Positions 47,517 to 56,247 of a stretch of 64,000 nucleotides of DNA are shown here, one piece after another. The stretch comes from Alcanivorax sp. (GTDB taxonomy: Bacteria > Pseudomonadota > Gammaproteobacteria > Pseudomonadales > Alcanivoracaceae). The notes beneath the pieces are model-generated. The model did not search any database and was not told where the DNA came from. It saw only the letters and a list, made by a program, of their open reading frames with translations. A program made the position numbers and the translations under genes. Position 1 is the first letter of the stretch; every line of letters begins with the position of its first letter. The DNA lies in contig NZ_NVWY01000001.1 in assembly GCF_002733835.1 (NCBI RefSeq), forward strand, positions 1 to 64,000. Direction: 5' to 3'.

Positions 47517-48401
47517 TTGGATAACACCTTCACAGTTCAGACAGAATATAAAATTCATTACACCACCGAAGCGCCGGTTTCCATCGAAGACATCATCGAC
47601 AGCCTGAGAAGCCTGGAGAAAATACTCAAGCGCACTGGCCCTTTTGTCGAGAAGGCGTTTGACGGTATAAAGGTATATGATACGCAGGTCTACATTTCTG
47701 AAATCGTATCCGGCAGCCTTAAAGATCACTTCATCGTCAAATACCTGTGCGGCGGTGAAGAGAACGCTCAGAAACTTGAGGAGTTATTCGAAAAGATGAC
47801 GAAAGACTCTGGCGGTCTAAAAACGGTTGTTTCTGTCGGTGTTGGCGCGGTTATGATGTACGGCCTCATGCAGGTTCTTCCATCAGGGGAGCCGAGAAAG
47901 CATACCGAGGCTTACAACTCTGTTGTGCTCGAAGCCGGTGGCGACATCAACCTGAATGGGGAGTCGATTAAAGAAATTCTCGAGGCGCAACGGGATAAGA
48001 AATCTATTGCCAGGGATGCTGTCGATGCCATGCGACCAGCGAAAGGTGACAACTCAGCAATCAAAATTGAGGGGTTCAACTCCTTAACCATCCCCTCAAG
48101 TGTCGTTGCTGAAGCCCCTGACGAGTACACCCCTCCAATCCCTGAGGAAAAGGAGGAGAAGTATAAAAATGTGAAAGTACTGATCTCGGCTAGTGATAGA
48201 GACAATACTGATAAGGGATGGGCTGGAGTTGTAATCGGCGTTGCAGAAACAAGAACCAAGATGATCCTGGCCGGCAACCTTGACCCGAAAGAACTTCATG
48301 GTAGAACGCAGATCACAGCCAATGTGATCGTCACAAGCAGATATAAAAAGGCCAAAAAGGAATACCAGCCTCAGCTTATTGAGATAACGGCCTACCAATA
48401 G
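47517..48401 (+). CDS. Prophage cargo protein of unknown function, 294 residues
   Basis: Unrecognised. The start is TTG at 47517 with AAGGGG upstream. The N-terminal part (about 1-90) is an alpha/beta domain (SIEDIIDSLRSLEKILKRTG, VYISEIVSGSLKDHFIVKYL). One hydrophobic segment follows (about 105-122: VVSVGVGAVMMYGLMQVL), then a linker with EAGGDINLNGES, and a C-terminal beta-rich domain (about 220-294). One membrane pass with domains on both sides is the simplest reading. Composition is more AT-rich than the late genes, in keeping with cargo. It is the last cargo gene before the first late promoter dyad. Confidence 0.65.
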   Translation: MDNTFTVQTEYKIHYTTEAPVSIEDIIDSLRSLEKILKRTGPFVEKAFDGIKVYDTQVYISEIVSGSLKDHFIVKYLCGGEENAQKLEELFEKMTKDSGGLKTVVSVGVGAVMMYGLMQVLPSGEPRKHTEAYNSVVLEAGGDINLNGESIKEILEAQRDKKSIARDAVDAMRPAKGDNSAIKIEGFNSLTIPSSVVAEAPDEYTPPIPEEKEEKYKNVKVLISASDRDNTDKGWAGVVIGVAETRTKMILAGNLDPKELHGRTQITANVIVTSRYKKAKKEYQPQLIEITAYQ

Positions 48402-48404
48402 CGT

Positions 48405-48449
48405 TTTTGCCCGCGTTCAAAATACATTCTCCGCTGCGCCCCCGATTAT
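48405..48449 (+). promoter_or_regulatory. Late promoter candidate 1, before the lysis operon
   Basis: The dyad TTTTG-CCCGCGTT-CAAAA (48405-48422) is followed by a -10-like GATTAT at 48444-48449. The hexamer starts 35 bases after the G of the left half-site, the same distance as in the two other copies. A strong hairpin (CGCCCCC / GGGGGCG) overlaps the -10. Confidence 0.65.
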
Positions 48450-48491
48450 GGGGGCGTAGTCGTTTTTGTTCATACGAAACCGGAGAATGTT

Positions 48492-48791
48492 ATGCCCCGC
48501 CTTTCCACTTGGTTGTTTATTTCTGTTGGGCTGCTGGCCGTGCTAGCACTGCTCAACCCCGCCCAGTTGCCTGTTGTGCTTTACAAGCTGTCCCTGGTTA
48601 GCCTGGGCGCCGTGCTGGGTTACTGGATTGATCGGTCGCTGTTCCCTTATGCACGCCCGCATTGTTTCCTTTTTCCGCATGAACCAAACAGCTGTGGGCC
48701 TGAGCACATCAATGTCGCGATTAGCCTGCTGATGCTCAGGCGGGCGGTGGTGATCTTTGCTGTGATCCTTGGCCTGACGCTGGGGCTGTAG
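48492..48791 (+). CDS. Putative holin
   Basis: A 99-residue membrane protein with hydrophobic segments at about 6-22, 28-45 and 82-98. The segment LYKLSLVSLGAVLGYWIDRSLFPYARP is typical of the holin-like proteins of BcepMu- and B3-type phages. It precedes the lytic transglycosylase and spanin genes, which defines the lysis cassette. The membrane hole role is inferred from family and position. Confidence 0.75.
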   Translation: MPRLSTWLFISVGLLAVLALLNPAQLPVVLYKLSLVSLGAVLGYWIDRSLFPYARPHCFLFPHEPNSCGPEHINVAISLLMLRRAVVIFAVILGLTLGL

Positions 48792-48793
48792 CC

Positions 48794-49441
48794 ATGAGCC
48801 ACGTTCGCGTTATCCAGTGTTTGCTCGTGTTGGCCTTGAGCGCCTTGCTGATCTTTGCGGTCAGCGGTTGCGCACCAGCGTATGCAGATGAGATCCCGCA
48901 AGCCGCCAAGAGCTACCAGCGCACGCTGATTCGCACCTCTCATGCCTTCTGGGGGCTAGATGTCCCCGTGGCCACCTTCGCCGCGCAAATCCACCAGGAG
49001 AGCCGCTGGCGCGCTGACGCACGTTCCCCTGTGGGCGCAGAGGGCTTGGCGCAATTCATGCCGGCCACTTCTGACTGGTTCGCCGAGCTGTACCCAAGCC
49101 ACCTGGGGGAACGGCAGCCCTATAACCCCGGCTGGGCCATGCGAGCCATGGTGCTCTACGACAAGTGGCTGCATACACGTATCCAGGCCGCGAGCCCCTG
49201 CGAGAAGTGGGCAATGGTGTTATCTGCGTACAACGGTGGCCTTGGTTGGGTGTACCGCGACAAAAGGCTGGCATCGAGTAAGGGGCTTGATCCGCTGGTC
49301 TGGTTCGATTCGGTGGAGCGGGTCAATGCGGGCCGCTCCGCCGCCAACTGGAACGAAAACCGGGGGTACCCCCGAAAGATTCTCCTGCGCTGGGAGCCCC
49401 TGTATGGGAGAGCCGCGTGGGGCGAAGGGGTATGCCCATGA
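48794..49441 (+). CDS. Phage endolysin, lytic transglycosylase (SLT) domain
   Basis: A 215-residue murein-degrading enzyme with an N-terminal signal/anchor ending in VSGCAPAYADE, so it may be exported by the host Sec system (possibly a SAR or lipoprotein signal). The SLT catalytic glutamate is in QIHQESRW, followed by GAEGLAQFMPAT and a later SAYNGG, all hallmarks of the lysozyme-like transglycosylase fold. It starts two bases after the holin stop. Confidence 0.88.
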   Translation: MSHVRVIQCLLVLALSALLIFAVSGCAPAYADEIPQAAKSYQRTLIRTSHAFWGLDVPVATFAAQIHQESRWRADARSPVGAEGLAQFMPATSDWFAELYPSHLGERQPYNPGWAMRAMVLYDKWLHTRIQAASPCEKWAMVLSAYNGGLGWVYRDKRLASSKGLDPLVWFDSVERVNAGRSAANWNENRGYPRKILLRWEPLYGRAAWGEGVCP

Positions 49442-49854
49442 TTGCCCGCTGGATCGTGGCTGTGTTGATGAGTTCGCTGTTCAGCGGTGCCGGCGCCTAT
49501 TTCTGGGGGTACCACCACGGCGAAACCGCCGTGCAAGCCAAAACCAGCTCCGCGACGGTGACCAAACTGGGCGAAGCCCTTGCCGAGCATGCGGACCTGG
49601 TCAGAGATTCCAAAGCGGCGAGCCTGCGTATTTCCCAGCTGCTGGCCGACAAAGGCAAATTCGACCAACAAACCACCCAGGAGCTACGCGATGCACTCGA
49701 TGAGAACGCTGGCCTGCGTGCTGATCTTCGCTATAGCGAGCGTGTCATGCAGCAGCTGGTCGCCGCCAGAGAGCGTGCCATCAACGCCGCAACCGGAGGC
49801 CTCGGCGACGCCCTGCAGCGCCCACCTCCCATACCCGACCAACGACCCGAATGA
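49438..49854 (+). CDS. Rz-like inner-membrane spanin
   Basis: i-Spanin of the lysis cassette: one N-terminal membrane helix (MIARWIVAVLMSSLFSGAGAYF) and a long periplasmic coiled coil (about 30-115). I start at ATG 49438, which overlaps the endolysin stop as ATGA; ATG 49432 would add two residues. An Rz1 lipoprotein gene is nested in another frame within it, the classical arrangement for outer-membrane disruption. Confidence 0.82.
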   Translation: MIARWIVAVLMSSLFSGAGAYFWGYHHGETAVQAKTSSATVTKLGEALAEHADLVRDSKAASLRISQLLADKGKFDQQTTQELRDALDENAGLRADLRYSERVMQQLVAARERAINAATGGLGDALQRPPPIPDQRPE

Positions 49855-49954
49855 GATGCCCGTGACGCTGAAGATCATGTACGACCTCTATGGCGAATGC
49901 GCCGGGCTGAAGTATGAGCAATACCGGTTCCGAATGAACCAGGGGGAAGAATGA
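49691..49954 (+). CDS. Rz1-like spanin lipoprotein, nested in the Rz gene
   Basis: Reads in a different frame inside and beyond the Rz gene. The product begins MHSMRTLACVLIFAIASVSC, where SVSC is a lipobox, and the first part of the mature protein is rich in proline and serine, as in Rz1. The start may be the second ATG at 49700. It would be the outer-membrane partner of the i-spanin. It ends with ATGA overlap into the gp25-like gene. Confidence 0.8.
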   Translation: MHSMRTLACVLIFAIASVSCSSWSPPESVPSTPQPEASATPCSAHLPYPTNDPNEMPVTLKIMYDLYGECAGLKYEQYRFRMNQGEE

Positions 49955-50298
49955 GTGAACTGACGATTGATATCGCCAAGTTCCTTGGCCTGGTGGTGAC
50001 CTTGGTGTCTCTTTTTTGGGGGATGAGTCGCCGACAACAGGCCCTGTTTGAAAAGCATCTGGACAGCAAGTTCGACACCTTGCAGGCCCGCCTGGAGCAC
50101 ATCGAGATCCGGGAAGGCGAGAACGGCAAGCAGGTCGCCCAGGTTGAACGGGAGCTAATGAAGCTACGTGCCGAGCTGCCAGAGAAGTACGTGCGACGAG
50201 AAGACTACATACGCGGCCAGAGCCTCATTGAAAGCAAGCTGGATGGGCTGGCCCTGAAACTGGAAAACCTGCAAATCCGGGAGGCAAAACGTGATTGA
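49951..50298 (+). CDS. DUF2730 (Mu gp25-like) protein
   Basis: A 115-residue protein with an N-terminal membrane helix (LTIDIAKFLGLVVTLVSLFWGM) and a long charged helix (LQARLEHIEIREGENGKQVAQVERELMKLRAEL). This matches DUF2730 proteins at the Mu gp25 position. Its role is not known. Confidence 0.78.
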   Translation: MSELTIDIAKFLGLVVTLVSLFWGMSRRQQALFEKHLDSKFDTLQARLEHIEIREGENGKQVAQVERELMKLRAELPEKYVRREDYIRGQSLIESKLDGLALKLENLQIREAKRD

Positions 50299-50602
50299 TC
50301 ATAACAAGGTGCGCCGCGAAGGCATGCGCTGGACGATCCTGCTCACGCTCAACCACGCCCGCCCGATCGGGGCGCATGAGCAGCTGATCCTTCAGACCAT
50401 TCAGGGGGTATACCCGGATGCCACTGCAACCGAAGTGCGCCGTGAGCTGGAATACCTGGACGACCGCAAGCTGGTGCAGGTAGAGAAAACCCCGGCTGGC
50501 GCCTGGCACGCCAAACTGACCCACTACGGCGTGGATGTGGCCGAGTACACCGTGGAGTGCCACCCCGGCATCGCCCGGCCTGAAAAATACTGGGAGGGCT
50601 GA
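50291..50602 (+). CDS. Mu gp26-like protein
   Basis: A 103-residue protein starting at GTG 50291, overlapping the gp25-like gene by 8 bases. The fold looks like a winged HTH (AHEQLILQTIQGVYPDATATEVRRELEYLDDRKLVQVEK). In Mu-like phages the gene at this place, between gp25 and the small terminase, is gp26. Function is unknown; DNA binding related to packaging is plausible. Confidence 0.72.
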   Translation: MIDHNKVRREGMRWTILLTLNHARPIGAHEQLILQTIQGVYPDATATEVRRELEYLDDRKLVQVEKTPAGAWHAKLTHYGVDVAEYTVECHPGIARPEKYWEG

Positions 50603-50604
50603 GT

Positions 50605-51123
50605 ATGCCCCAGGTATCCAAGGTGCAGCGTCTGAATGAAGACGACAAAAGCTGGCTTGATCAGGAGCTGGTGAAGCGTGGTTTTTCCGGCTATCAAGAG
50701 CTGGAAGAGCTGTGCCAAAACCGGGGCATCGATATTTCCAGCAGTGCCTTGCACCGCTATGGCAGCAGCTTCCGTGAGCGTCTGGACCAGGTGAAGTTGA
50801 TTACCGAGCAGGCTCGGGCCGTAGTGGCTGAGGCTCCCGATGATGAAGGTGCCGTCAATGAAGCCCTGATGCGTCTGGTTCAGGAGCGGCTTTTTGCCGT
50901 TATCCGCGACGCCCAGATACCCACGGAAGGCATTGATCTGCCGAAGTTGGCCAAGGCTATTGCTGATCTTGGGCGGGCCAGCGTCAGCCAGAAACGCCTG
51001 GCGGCGGAAGCCCGCAAGGAACTCCTTGAGGAGCAGCGCAAGAAGCTGGACGCCCTGGACAGTAAAGGTGGTGTTACCGCTGAAACTAAACAGGCTATCC
51101 GTGATGCACTGGGGATCAGCTAA
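50605..51123 (+). CDS. DUF3486 (Mu gp27-like) small terminase candidate
   Basis: A 172-residue protein of the DUF3486 family, placed directly before the large terminase as in Mu. An N-terminal HTH (LDQELVKRGFSGYQELEELCQNRGIDISSSALHRYG) precedes a helical oligomerisation part. Small terminase subunits recognise the packaging site. The stop overlaps the gp28-like start as TAATG. Confidence 0.85.
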   Translation: MPQVSKVQRLNEDDKSWLDQELVKRGFSGYQELEELCQNRGIDISSSALHRYGSSFRERLDQVKLITEQARAVVAEAPDDEGAVNEALMRLVQERLFAVIRDAQIPTEGIDLPKLAKAIADLGRASVSQKRLAAEARKELLEEQRKKLDALDSKGGVTAETKQAIRDALGIS

Positions 51124-52583
51124 TGGCGATGCGCGTAGGCAATGCAAAGGTTATCCCGGCTAATCCTGATGCCATTTTTCTGCCGTTCCAGAGTCAATGG
51201 ATCAAGGATGACAGCCGCCTGAAGCTGATGGAAAAAGGCCGTCAGATCGGCCTGAGCTGGTCAACGGCGTATGCATGCAATGAGCGTACAGCGGCTCAGG
51301 GTGCACGACACGATCAGTGGGTATCAAGCCGAGATGACCTCCAGGCGCGCCTCTTCATTGAAGATTGCAAGCACTGGGCCAGCATCATGAACCTGGCTGC
51401 CAAGGACATGGGGGAAATGGTCATTGATCCCAATGATCGTATTTCTGCTTATGTGCTGCAGTTCGCCAGTGGCAAGCGTATTCACAGTATGTCCAGCAAC
51501 CCGGATGCCCAGGCAGGTAAACGCGGTGGGCGCGTTCTGGATGAGTTCGCCTTGCACCCGGACCCTCGCAAGCTGTGGTCCATCGCTTATCCGGGTATCA
51601 CCTGGGGCGGCAATCTTGAAGTGATATCCACCCACCGTGGCAGCCATAACTTTTTCAACCAGCTGGTGCGCGAGGCCCGAGAGGCAGATAACCCCAAGAA
51701 TATCAGCCTTCACCGCGTGACTCTGCAGGACGCGCTGGATCAAGGGTTTCTGTACAAGCTGCAGCAAATGCTCCCAGAAGGTGATGAACGGCAGGCCATG
51801 GATGAAGCGGAGTATTTCGACTTTGTTCGCTCAGGCTGTGCTGATGAGGAATCTTTCCAGCAGGAGTACATGTGCAACCCGGCTGATGACGATGTTGCCT
51901 TCCTGGAATATGACCTGATCGCTGCCAGCGAGTACCCCGCCGGATATCCATGGCAGGAAATCGGGACCGGTCGTCTTTATGCCGGCATTGATATCGGACG
52001 CAAGAAAGACCTTACCGTGCTGTGGATTGTGGAGAAACTGGGAGACGTGCTCTACACACGCCATATCGAGCGCCTTCAGAACATGCGCAAAAGCGACCAG
52101 GAGGCCATTCTCTGGCCGTGGCTGAACCTGTGCGATCGGATCTGCATTGATGCCACCGGTTTGGGTATTGGCTGGGCGGATGATGCCCAGGACAGGTTCG
52201 GTTCCAGCAGGGTGGAAGCGGTCACGTTTACCCCCAAGGTGAAAGAAGCATTGGCATACCCGATCCGCAGCCATATGGAAGACCGGAAGCTGCGGATTCC
52301 ACATGACCCGAAGACCCGCGCTGATCTGCGTCAAGTGACCAAACAAACCACCGCCGCCGGCAATGTGCGATTCACTGCCGAACGTACCCCTGATGGCCAT
52401 GCTGACCACTTCTGGGCATTGGGCTTGGCGATTGAAGCTGCCGGGCAGCCATCCGCCCCCCTGGAATACCAATCCACCGGCCCGCGTAGCGCATTGGCCA
52501 ATGGCGACGGGTCGCCCATCGTCACACTCACCGACACCGGCTTCGGCACCGTCGGTGGCGGCAACAATTTTGGAGGCTTCTGA
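51123..52583 (+). CDS. Mu gp28-like large terminase
   Basis: Packaging motor and nuclease of 486 residues. The ATPase P-loop region is the deviant EKGRQIGLSWSTAYA (about residues 37-51), and the RNase H-like nuclease domain starts with GRLYAGIDIGRKKDLTVLW (about 280-298), where the aspartate of GIDIG is the first metal ligand. Headful packaging from the left end with host DNA is expected for Mu-type phages. The stop overlaps the portal start. Confidence 0.92.
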   Translation: MAMRVGNAKVIPANPDAIFLPFQSQWIKDDSRLKLMEKGRQIGLSWSTAYACNERTAAQGARHDQWVSSRDDLQARLFIEDCKHWASIMNLAAKDMGEMVIDPNDRISAYVLQFASGKRIHSMSSNPDAQAGKRGGRVLDEFALHPDPRKLWSIAYPGITWGGNLEVISTHRGSHNFFNQLVREAREADNPKNISLHRVTLQDALDQGFLYKLQQMLPEGDERQAMDEAEYFDFVRSGCADEESFQQEYMCNPADDDVAFLEYDLIAASEYPAGYPWQEIGTGRLYAGIDIGRKKDLTVLWIVEKLGDVLYTRHIERLQNMRKSDQEAILWPWLNLCDRICIDATGLGIGWADDAQDRFGSSRVEAVTFTPKVKEALAYPIRSHMEDRKLRIPHDPKTRADLRQVTKQTTAAGNVRFTAERTPDGHADHFWALGLAIEAAGQPSAPLEYQSTGPRSALANGDGSPIVTLTDTGFGTVGGGNNFGGF

Positions 52584-54112
52584 TGGCCGATTACGAACAG
52601 CTCAATTCCGGGTTACTGGTGCCTGCCAATTTCGCTGCCCAGCCGGCCAGCAACGCACGGCCAGAAATGCGTGAGGTGGCTTCCACCAGCGATGGCCGTG
52701 ATATTACCCGAGGCTATCTGGACCCCATGTCCATACAGCCCTCCACGGACAGCGTGCTGATGACCCGTGGCAACGGGGATTACACCCTCTACAAGGAAGT
52801 GCTGCGCGATGACCAGGTCGGCAGCACCTTCAATCAGCGCCGCTTGGCGGTCTCCAGTAAGGAATGGGGGGTAGACCCTGGCGGCAAGACCCGCAAGGAC
52901 AAAGCGGCTGCAGACTTCATGGCTGAGCAGATCCAGCACATCGGCTGGGATCGGGTCACCGAGAAAATGCTGTTTGGCATCTTCTATGGCTTTGCCGTTG
53001 CTGAACCCATGTGGGGTCGCGATTCCCGATTCATTACCATCGATCGGATGATCGTGCGAAACCGCCAGCGTTTCGGCTTTGATGGCAAAAGCCGGCTGCG
53101 CATGCGCACCTGGAACAATCCGGAAGGCGAGTTGATGCCGGATAAGAAGTTCTGGCATTTCACCACGGGTGGCGACCACGACGATGAGCCTTATGGTCTT
53201 GGCCTGGGCCATTGGCTTTACTGGCCGGTGTGGTTCAAGCGTAACGGACTCAAGTACTGGCTGGTGTTCCTGGAGAAGTTCGGCCAGCCCACCGCCAAGG
53301 GCACTTACCCACCGAATGCGCTCCCCCACGAAAAGCAAAAACTGCTGCAGGCGCTGGGGGCGATCAGTACGGATGCCGGCGTGATAGTGCCGGACGGCAT
53401 GGCCATAGAGCTGCTGGAGGCCGCCCGCTCCTGTACCGCTGATTATTCCAGCTTGATGGATCGCATGGACCGGGCCATCGCCAAGGTATGCCTCGGCCAG
53501 ACCGCAAGTTCAGAAGGCACGCCAGGAAAACTGGGCAATGAGGAGCTGCAGGGAGACGTGCGCCAGGATCTGGTGAAGGCAGATGCTGACCTGGTATGCG
53601 AAAGCTACAACACCAGCGTTGGCCGCTGGCTCACCGAGTGGAACTTCCCCGGTGCTGCAGCGCCGCGTGTATATCGCAAGGTGGAGCCGGATGAAGACAC
53701 CAACAAGCGTGCAGAGCGTGACAAGACCATTTACGACATGGGCTTCAAGCCAACGCTGAAACACATCCAGGAGAACTATGGCGGGGAATGGGAAGAGAAA
53801 GCCCCTGCCAACGATCCACCTGCAGTGCCAGGCAATGAGGCCAACTTTGCTGCAGGTGACCCATCCGTACCCCAGCAACTGGAGCCGGCTGCCCGCACGA
53901 ATGTGGAACAAGCGACTGACAGCTGGATCAACCAGATCCGCCAGATCGTTGAGGAAGTGGATTCCCTGGAAGCGCTGCGCGATCGCCTGCTGCAGGTGTA
54001 CCCGGACCTGACCCTGGACCAGTATGCGGATGCCATGGCTGAAGTCTTGGCCACGGCGCACCTGGCTGGCCGCAACGAGGTGGTGGAGGAAGATCCCGAT
54101 GCCCTCCGTTAA
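52583..54112 (+). CDS. Portal protein, DUF935 (Mu gp29-like)
   Basis: A 509-residue portal subunit. DUF935 hallmarks: the N-terminal ITRGYLDPMSIQPS segment, DDQVGSTFNQRRLAVSSKEW, then GFAVAEPMWGRDSRF and the central KFWHFTTGGDHDDEPYGLGL. It forms the dodecameric ring at the packaging vertex. It lies between the terminase and the gp30-like head morphogenesis gene, which overlaps it by 14 bases. Confidence 0.92.
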   Translation: MADYEQLNSGLLVPANFAAQPASNARPEMREVASTSDGRDITRGYLDPMSIQPSTDSVLMTRGNGDYTLYKEVLRDDQVGSTFNQRRLAVSSKEWGVDPGGKTRKDKAAADFMAEQIQHIGWDRVTEKMLFGIFYGFAVAEPMWGRDSRFITIDRMIVRNRQRFGFDGKSRLRMRTWNNPEGELMPDKKFWHFTTGGDHDDEPYGLGLGHWLYWPVWFKRNGLKYWLVFLEKFGQPTAKGTYPPNALPHEKQKLLQALGAISTDAGVIVPDGMAIELLEAARSCTADYSSLMDRMDRAIAKVCLGQTASSEGTPGKLGNEELQGDVRQDLVKADADLVCESYNTSVGRWLTEWNFPGAAAPRVYRKVEPDEDTNKRAERDKTIYDMGFKPTLKHIQENYGGEWEEKAPANDPPAVPGNEANFAAGDPSVPQQLEPAARTNVEQATDSWINQIRQIVEEVDSLEALRDRLLQVYPDLTLDQYADAMAEVLATAHLAGRNEVVEEDPDALR

Positions 54113-55355
54113 CTATGGATCTGTTCCTTTCCAGGAGCAGATCCTGTTCTTCCGCCGCAAGCTGAATATCCCCACCGAAAGCTGGACGGATATCTACGGC
54201 CAGGAACATGACTGGGCCTTCATGGTGGCAGGCGCTAACCGTGATGCCATTGTGGCGGATTTCCGGGAGGCGGTAGAAAAGGCGATTGCTGGCGGCGGCA
54301 CGCTAGAGGAATTCCGCAAAGACTTTGACAAGATCGTTGCTCGCCATGGCTGGGATTACAACGGCGGACGCGCCTGGCGAAGCCGGACCATCTTTGAGAC
54401 CAACCTGTTTTCCAGCTACTCAGCAGGCCGCTATGAGCAACTGGAAGCCGCCAAAGACGCCTTGCCCTATCGGCAGTACCACCACAGCGACGCGGTAGAA
54501 CACCCCCGGCCTGAGCATCTGGCGTGGGATGGTTTGATCTTGCGAGCCGATGACCCGTGGTGGGACACCCACACCCCGATTAACGCCTGGGGCTGCCAAT
54601 GTTATGTGACAGGCCTGACCGAAGACGACCTGCGTGAGATGGGCAAGGATGGCCCAGATGAAGCCCCTGGCATGGAGTGGGAAGAAAAGATCATTGGCCA
54701 GCGTAGCGCTGACGGCCCCCGCACCGTGCGCGTACCTGCAGGCATCGACCCCGGTTTTGAGCATGCACCGGGTCGTAGTCGCCTGAAGAGTGCCGTGCCA
54801 CCTGAAAAGCCTGAACCGCCGTTACCGGGCTCCCAGGGCGGCCCTGGGCTGCCCAATACCCGTCCCGCTTCGCCACTGCCCTCAGTGCGCCCTTATCCCG
54901 CCAGCCGTTTGTTGCCTGAAGGGTTGGATGAAGAGACTTATGCCAATGCCTTCCTGGAAGAGTTCGGTGCCACCCTGGATGAGCCTGCCGTTTTCCGCGA
55001 TGTGATTGGCGAACGCCTGGCAATTGGGCGTGAGCTTTTTGTGGAGCGCAGGAGTGGCCGGCTAAAAGCCAACAAGCGAGGCCGGGGCCGCTACATGAAG
55101 CTGCTGGCCGATGCCTTGCAGTCGCCCGATGAGATATGGGTACGGCTGGAGTGGCAAGCTGCCAGAAAGAAGGCCGTGGTGCGGCGGCGCTATATCGCTC
55201 GCTTCCAACTGCCAGATGAGCAGGTGCCGGCGCTAGCTGTGTATGAGTTATCCCACGATGGCTGGTCGGGCATCACGGTATTTCAGCCCGATGCTCACCA
55301 GATTGAGGATATGCGCGTGGGTGCGCGGTTGTACTTCAGGGAGGAAGAGGAGTGA
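54099..55355 (+). CDS. Head morphogenesis protein (Mu gp30/F, SPP1 gp7-like) with probable C-terminal PBECR-type nuclease domain
   Basis: A 418-residue minor head protein. I start at ATG 54099 with GAGGAA upstream, because the frame before it reads as an out-of-frame copy of the portal gene. The SPP1 gp7-like domain covers about residues 60-190 and ends with the conserved WDTHTPINAWGCQCYV. A proline-rich linker (about 225-280) precedes a C-terminal domain (about 285-405: ERLAIGRELFVER, YMKLLADALQSPDEIWVRLEW, RRRYIARFQL) of the barnase-EndoU-RelE-like (PBECR) class fused to such proteins. Its target is unknown. Confidence 0.85.
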   Translation: MPSVNYGSVPFQEQILFFRRKLNIPTESWTDIYGQEHDWAFMVAGANRDAIVADFREAVEKAIAGGGTLEEFRKDFDKIVARHGWDYNGGRAWRSRTIFETNLFSSYSAGRYEQLEAAKDALPYRQYHHSDAVEHPRPEHLAWDGLILRADDPWWDTHTPINAWGCQCYVTGLTEDDLREMGKDGPDEAPGMEWEEKIIGQRSADGPRTVRVPAGIDPGFEHAPGRSRLKSAVPPEKPEPPLPGSQGGPGLPNTRPASPLPSVRPYPASRLLPEGLDEETYANAFLEEFGATLDEPAVFRDVIGERLAIGRELFVERRSGRLKANKRGRGRYMKLLADALQSPDEIWVRLEWQAARKKAVVRRRYIARFQLPDEQVPALAVYELSHDGWSGITVFQPDAHQIEDMRVGARLYFREEEE

Positions 55356-55446
55356 TCGCGGGCCGGCACCCGCGATCCGGTGATGTTTGGCGGCCCTGTT
55401 TGCCGGGGGCGTATCCATCACCGCAGTCTTCAGTTTAGGAGGTTCC

Positions 55447-56010
55447 ATGGCTGGTGCCAAGATCGAGTTCGACCACAAGGACGTCAGCGCCAAGATCGGC
55501 GCGGCGATTCAGGGCCTGGATAACCCCGGCCCGTTGTTCCAGATCATCATCGAATACCTGACGCGGGTGCATCGTCAGCGCTTCCGTAACCAGGTGTCGC
55601 CGGAGGGCACGCCCTGGGCGCCGTTGTCACCGGCCTACAAGAAGCGCAAGCACCGCAACGCGAATAAGATCCTCACATTGCGTGGGCACTTGGCTGGCAC
55701 CCTGCGCGGCCAGCATGACCAAACGGGGCTGGAGTTCGGTACCGACCGGGCCTATGGTGCAGCCCAACACTATGGTGCTGAGATCGATCGGGCTGCCAGT
55801 ACCCGCGAGGTCTACTTCCGCCAAAAGCGTGACGGCAGTGTTGGCAACCAGTTCGTTAAGAAGGGCAAGAGCAACTTCGCCCAGACCGTGAATGTGGGTG
55901 GCTACAAGATCCGCATTCCTGCCCGGCGCTGGTTGGGCACCAATGAGCAGCAGAACAACCAGATCGTCAAGAAAGCCCACGATTATCTGCAAAATGCCAT
56001 GGGCGCCTGA
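55447..56010 (+). CDS. Virion morphogenesis protein (Mu gpG-like)
   Basis: A 187-residue member of the phage virion morphogenesis family. I start at ATG 55447 with a strong AGGAGG upstream. Features: EYLTRVHRQRFRNQVSPEGTPWAPLSPAYKKRK, then a tail with PARRWLGTNEQQNNQIVKKAHDYL. In Mu, gpG is a tail completion/assembly protein. It closes the terminase-portal operon; the gap to the next gene (56011-56247) contains only a weak hairpin near 56008 and the second late promoter. Confidence 0.85.
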   Translation: MAGAKIEFDHKDVSAKIGAAIQGLDNPGPLFQIIIEYLTRVHRQRFRNQVSPEGTPWAPLSPAYKKRKHRNANKILTLRGHLAGTLRGQHDQTGLEFGTDRAYGAAQHYGAEIDRAASTREVYFRQKRDGSVGNQFVKKGKSNFAQTVNVGGYKIRIPARRWLGTNEQQNNQIVKKAHDYLQNAMGA

Positions 56011-56169
56011 GAGGCCCTACAAGGCCCCTCAGCCCTCTTGCTGCTACCGTTGCCGCACCCAAACCCCGTTTCGATGCCGTAAAAGTTTTATAAAAGCGAA
56101 TTGAGGCCTTCCCGGCTCGGGTTTCTGCCTGAGTTGTCATTTCCACTCTGAAAACCCCCAATCGGCAAA

Positions 56170-56214
56170 TTTTGCCCGCGTTCAAAAGACTCTGATGCCG
56201 CCAATCCCGATAGT
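56170..56214 (+). promoter_or_regulatory. Late promoter candidate 2, before the head protease operon
   Basis: The dyad TTTTG-CCCGCGTT-CAAAA (56170-56187) is identical over all 18 bases to copies at 48405 and 62236. The -10-like GATAGT is at 56209-56214, again starting 35 bases after the G of the left half-site. The start of the protease gene is 34 bases further on. It corresponds in position to the PI promoter of Mu. Confidence 0.7.
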
Positions 56215-56247
56215 GGCTCCATCGACCCACTTCGATAGCAGGCCCAC

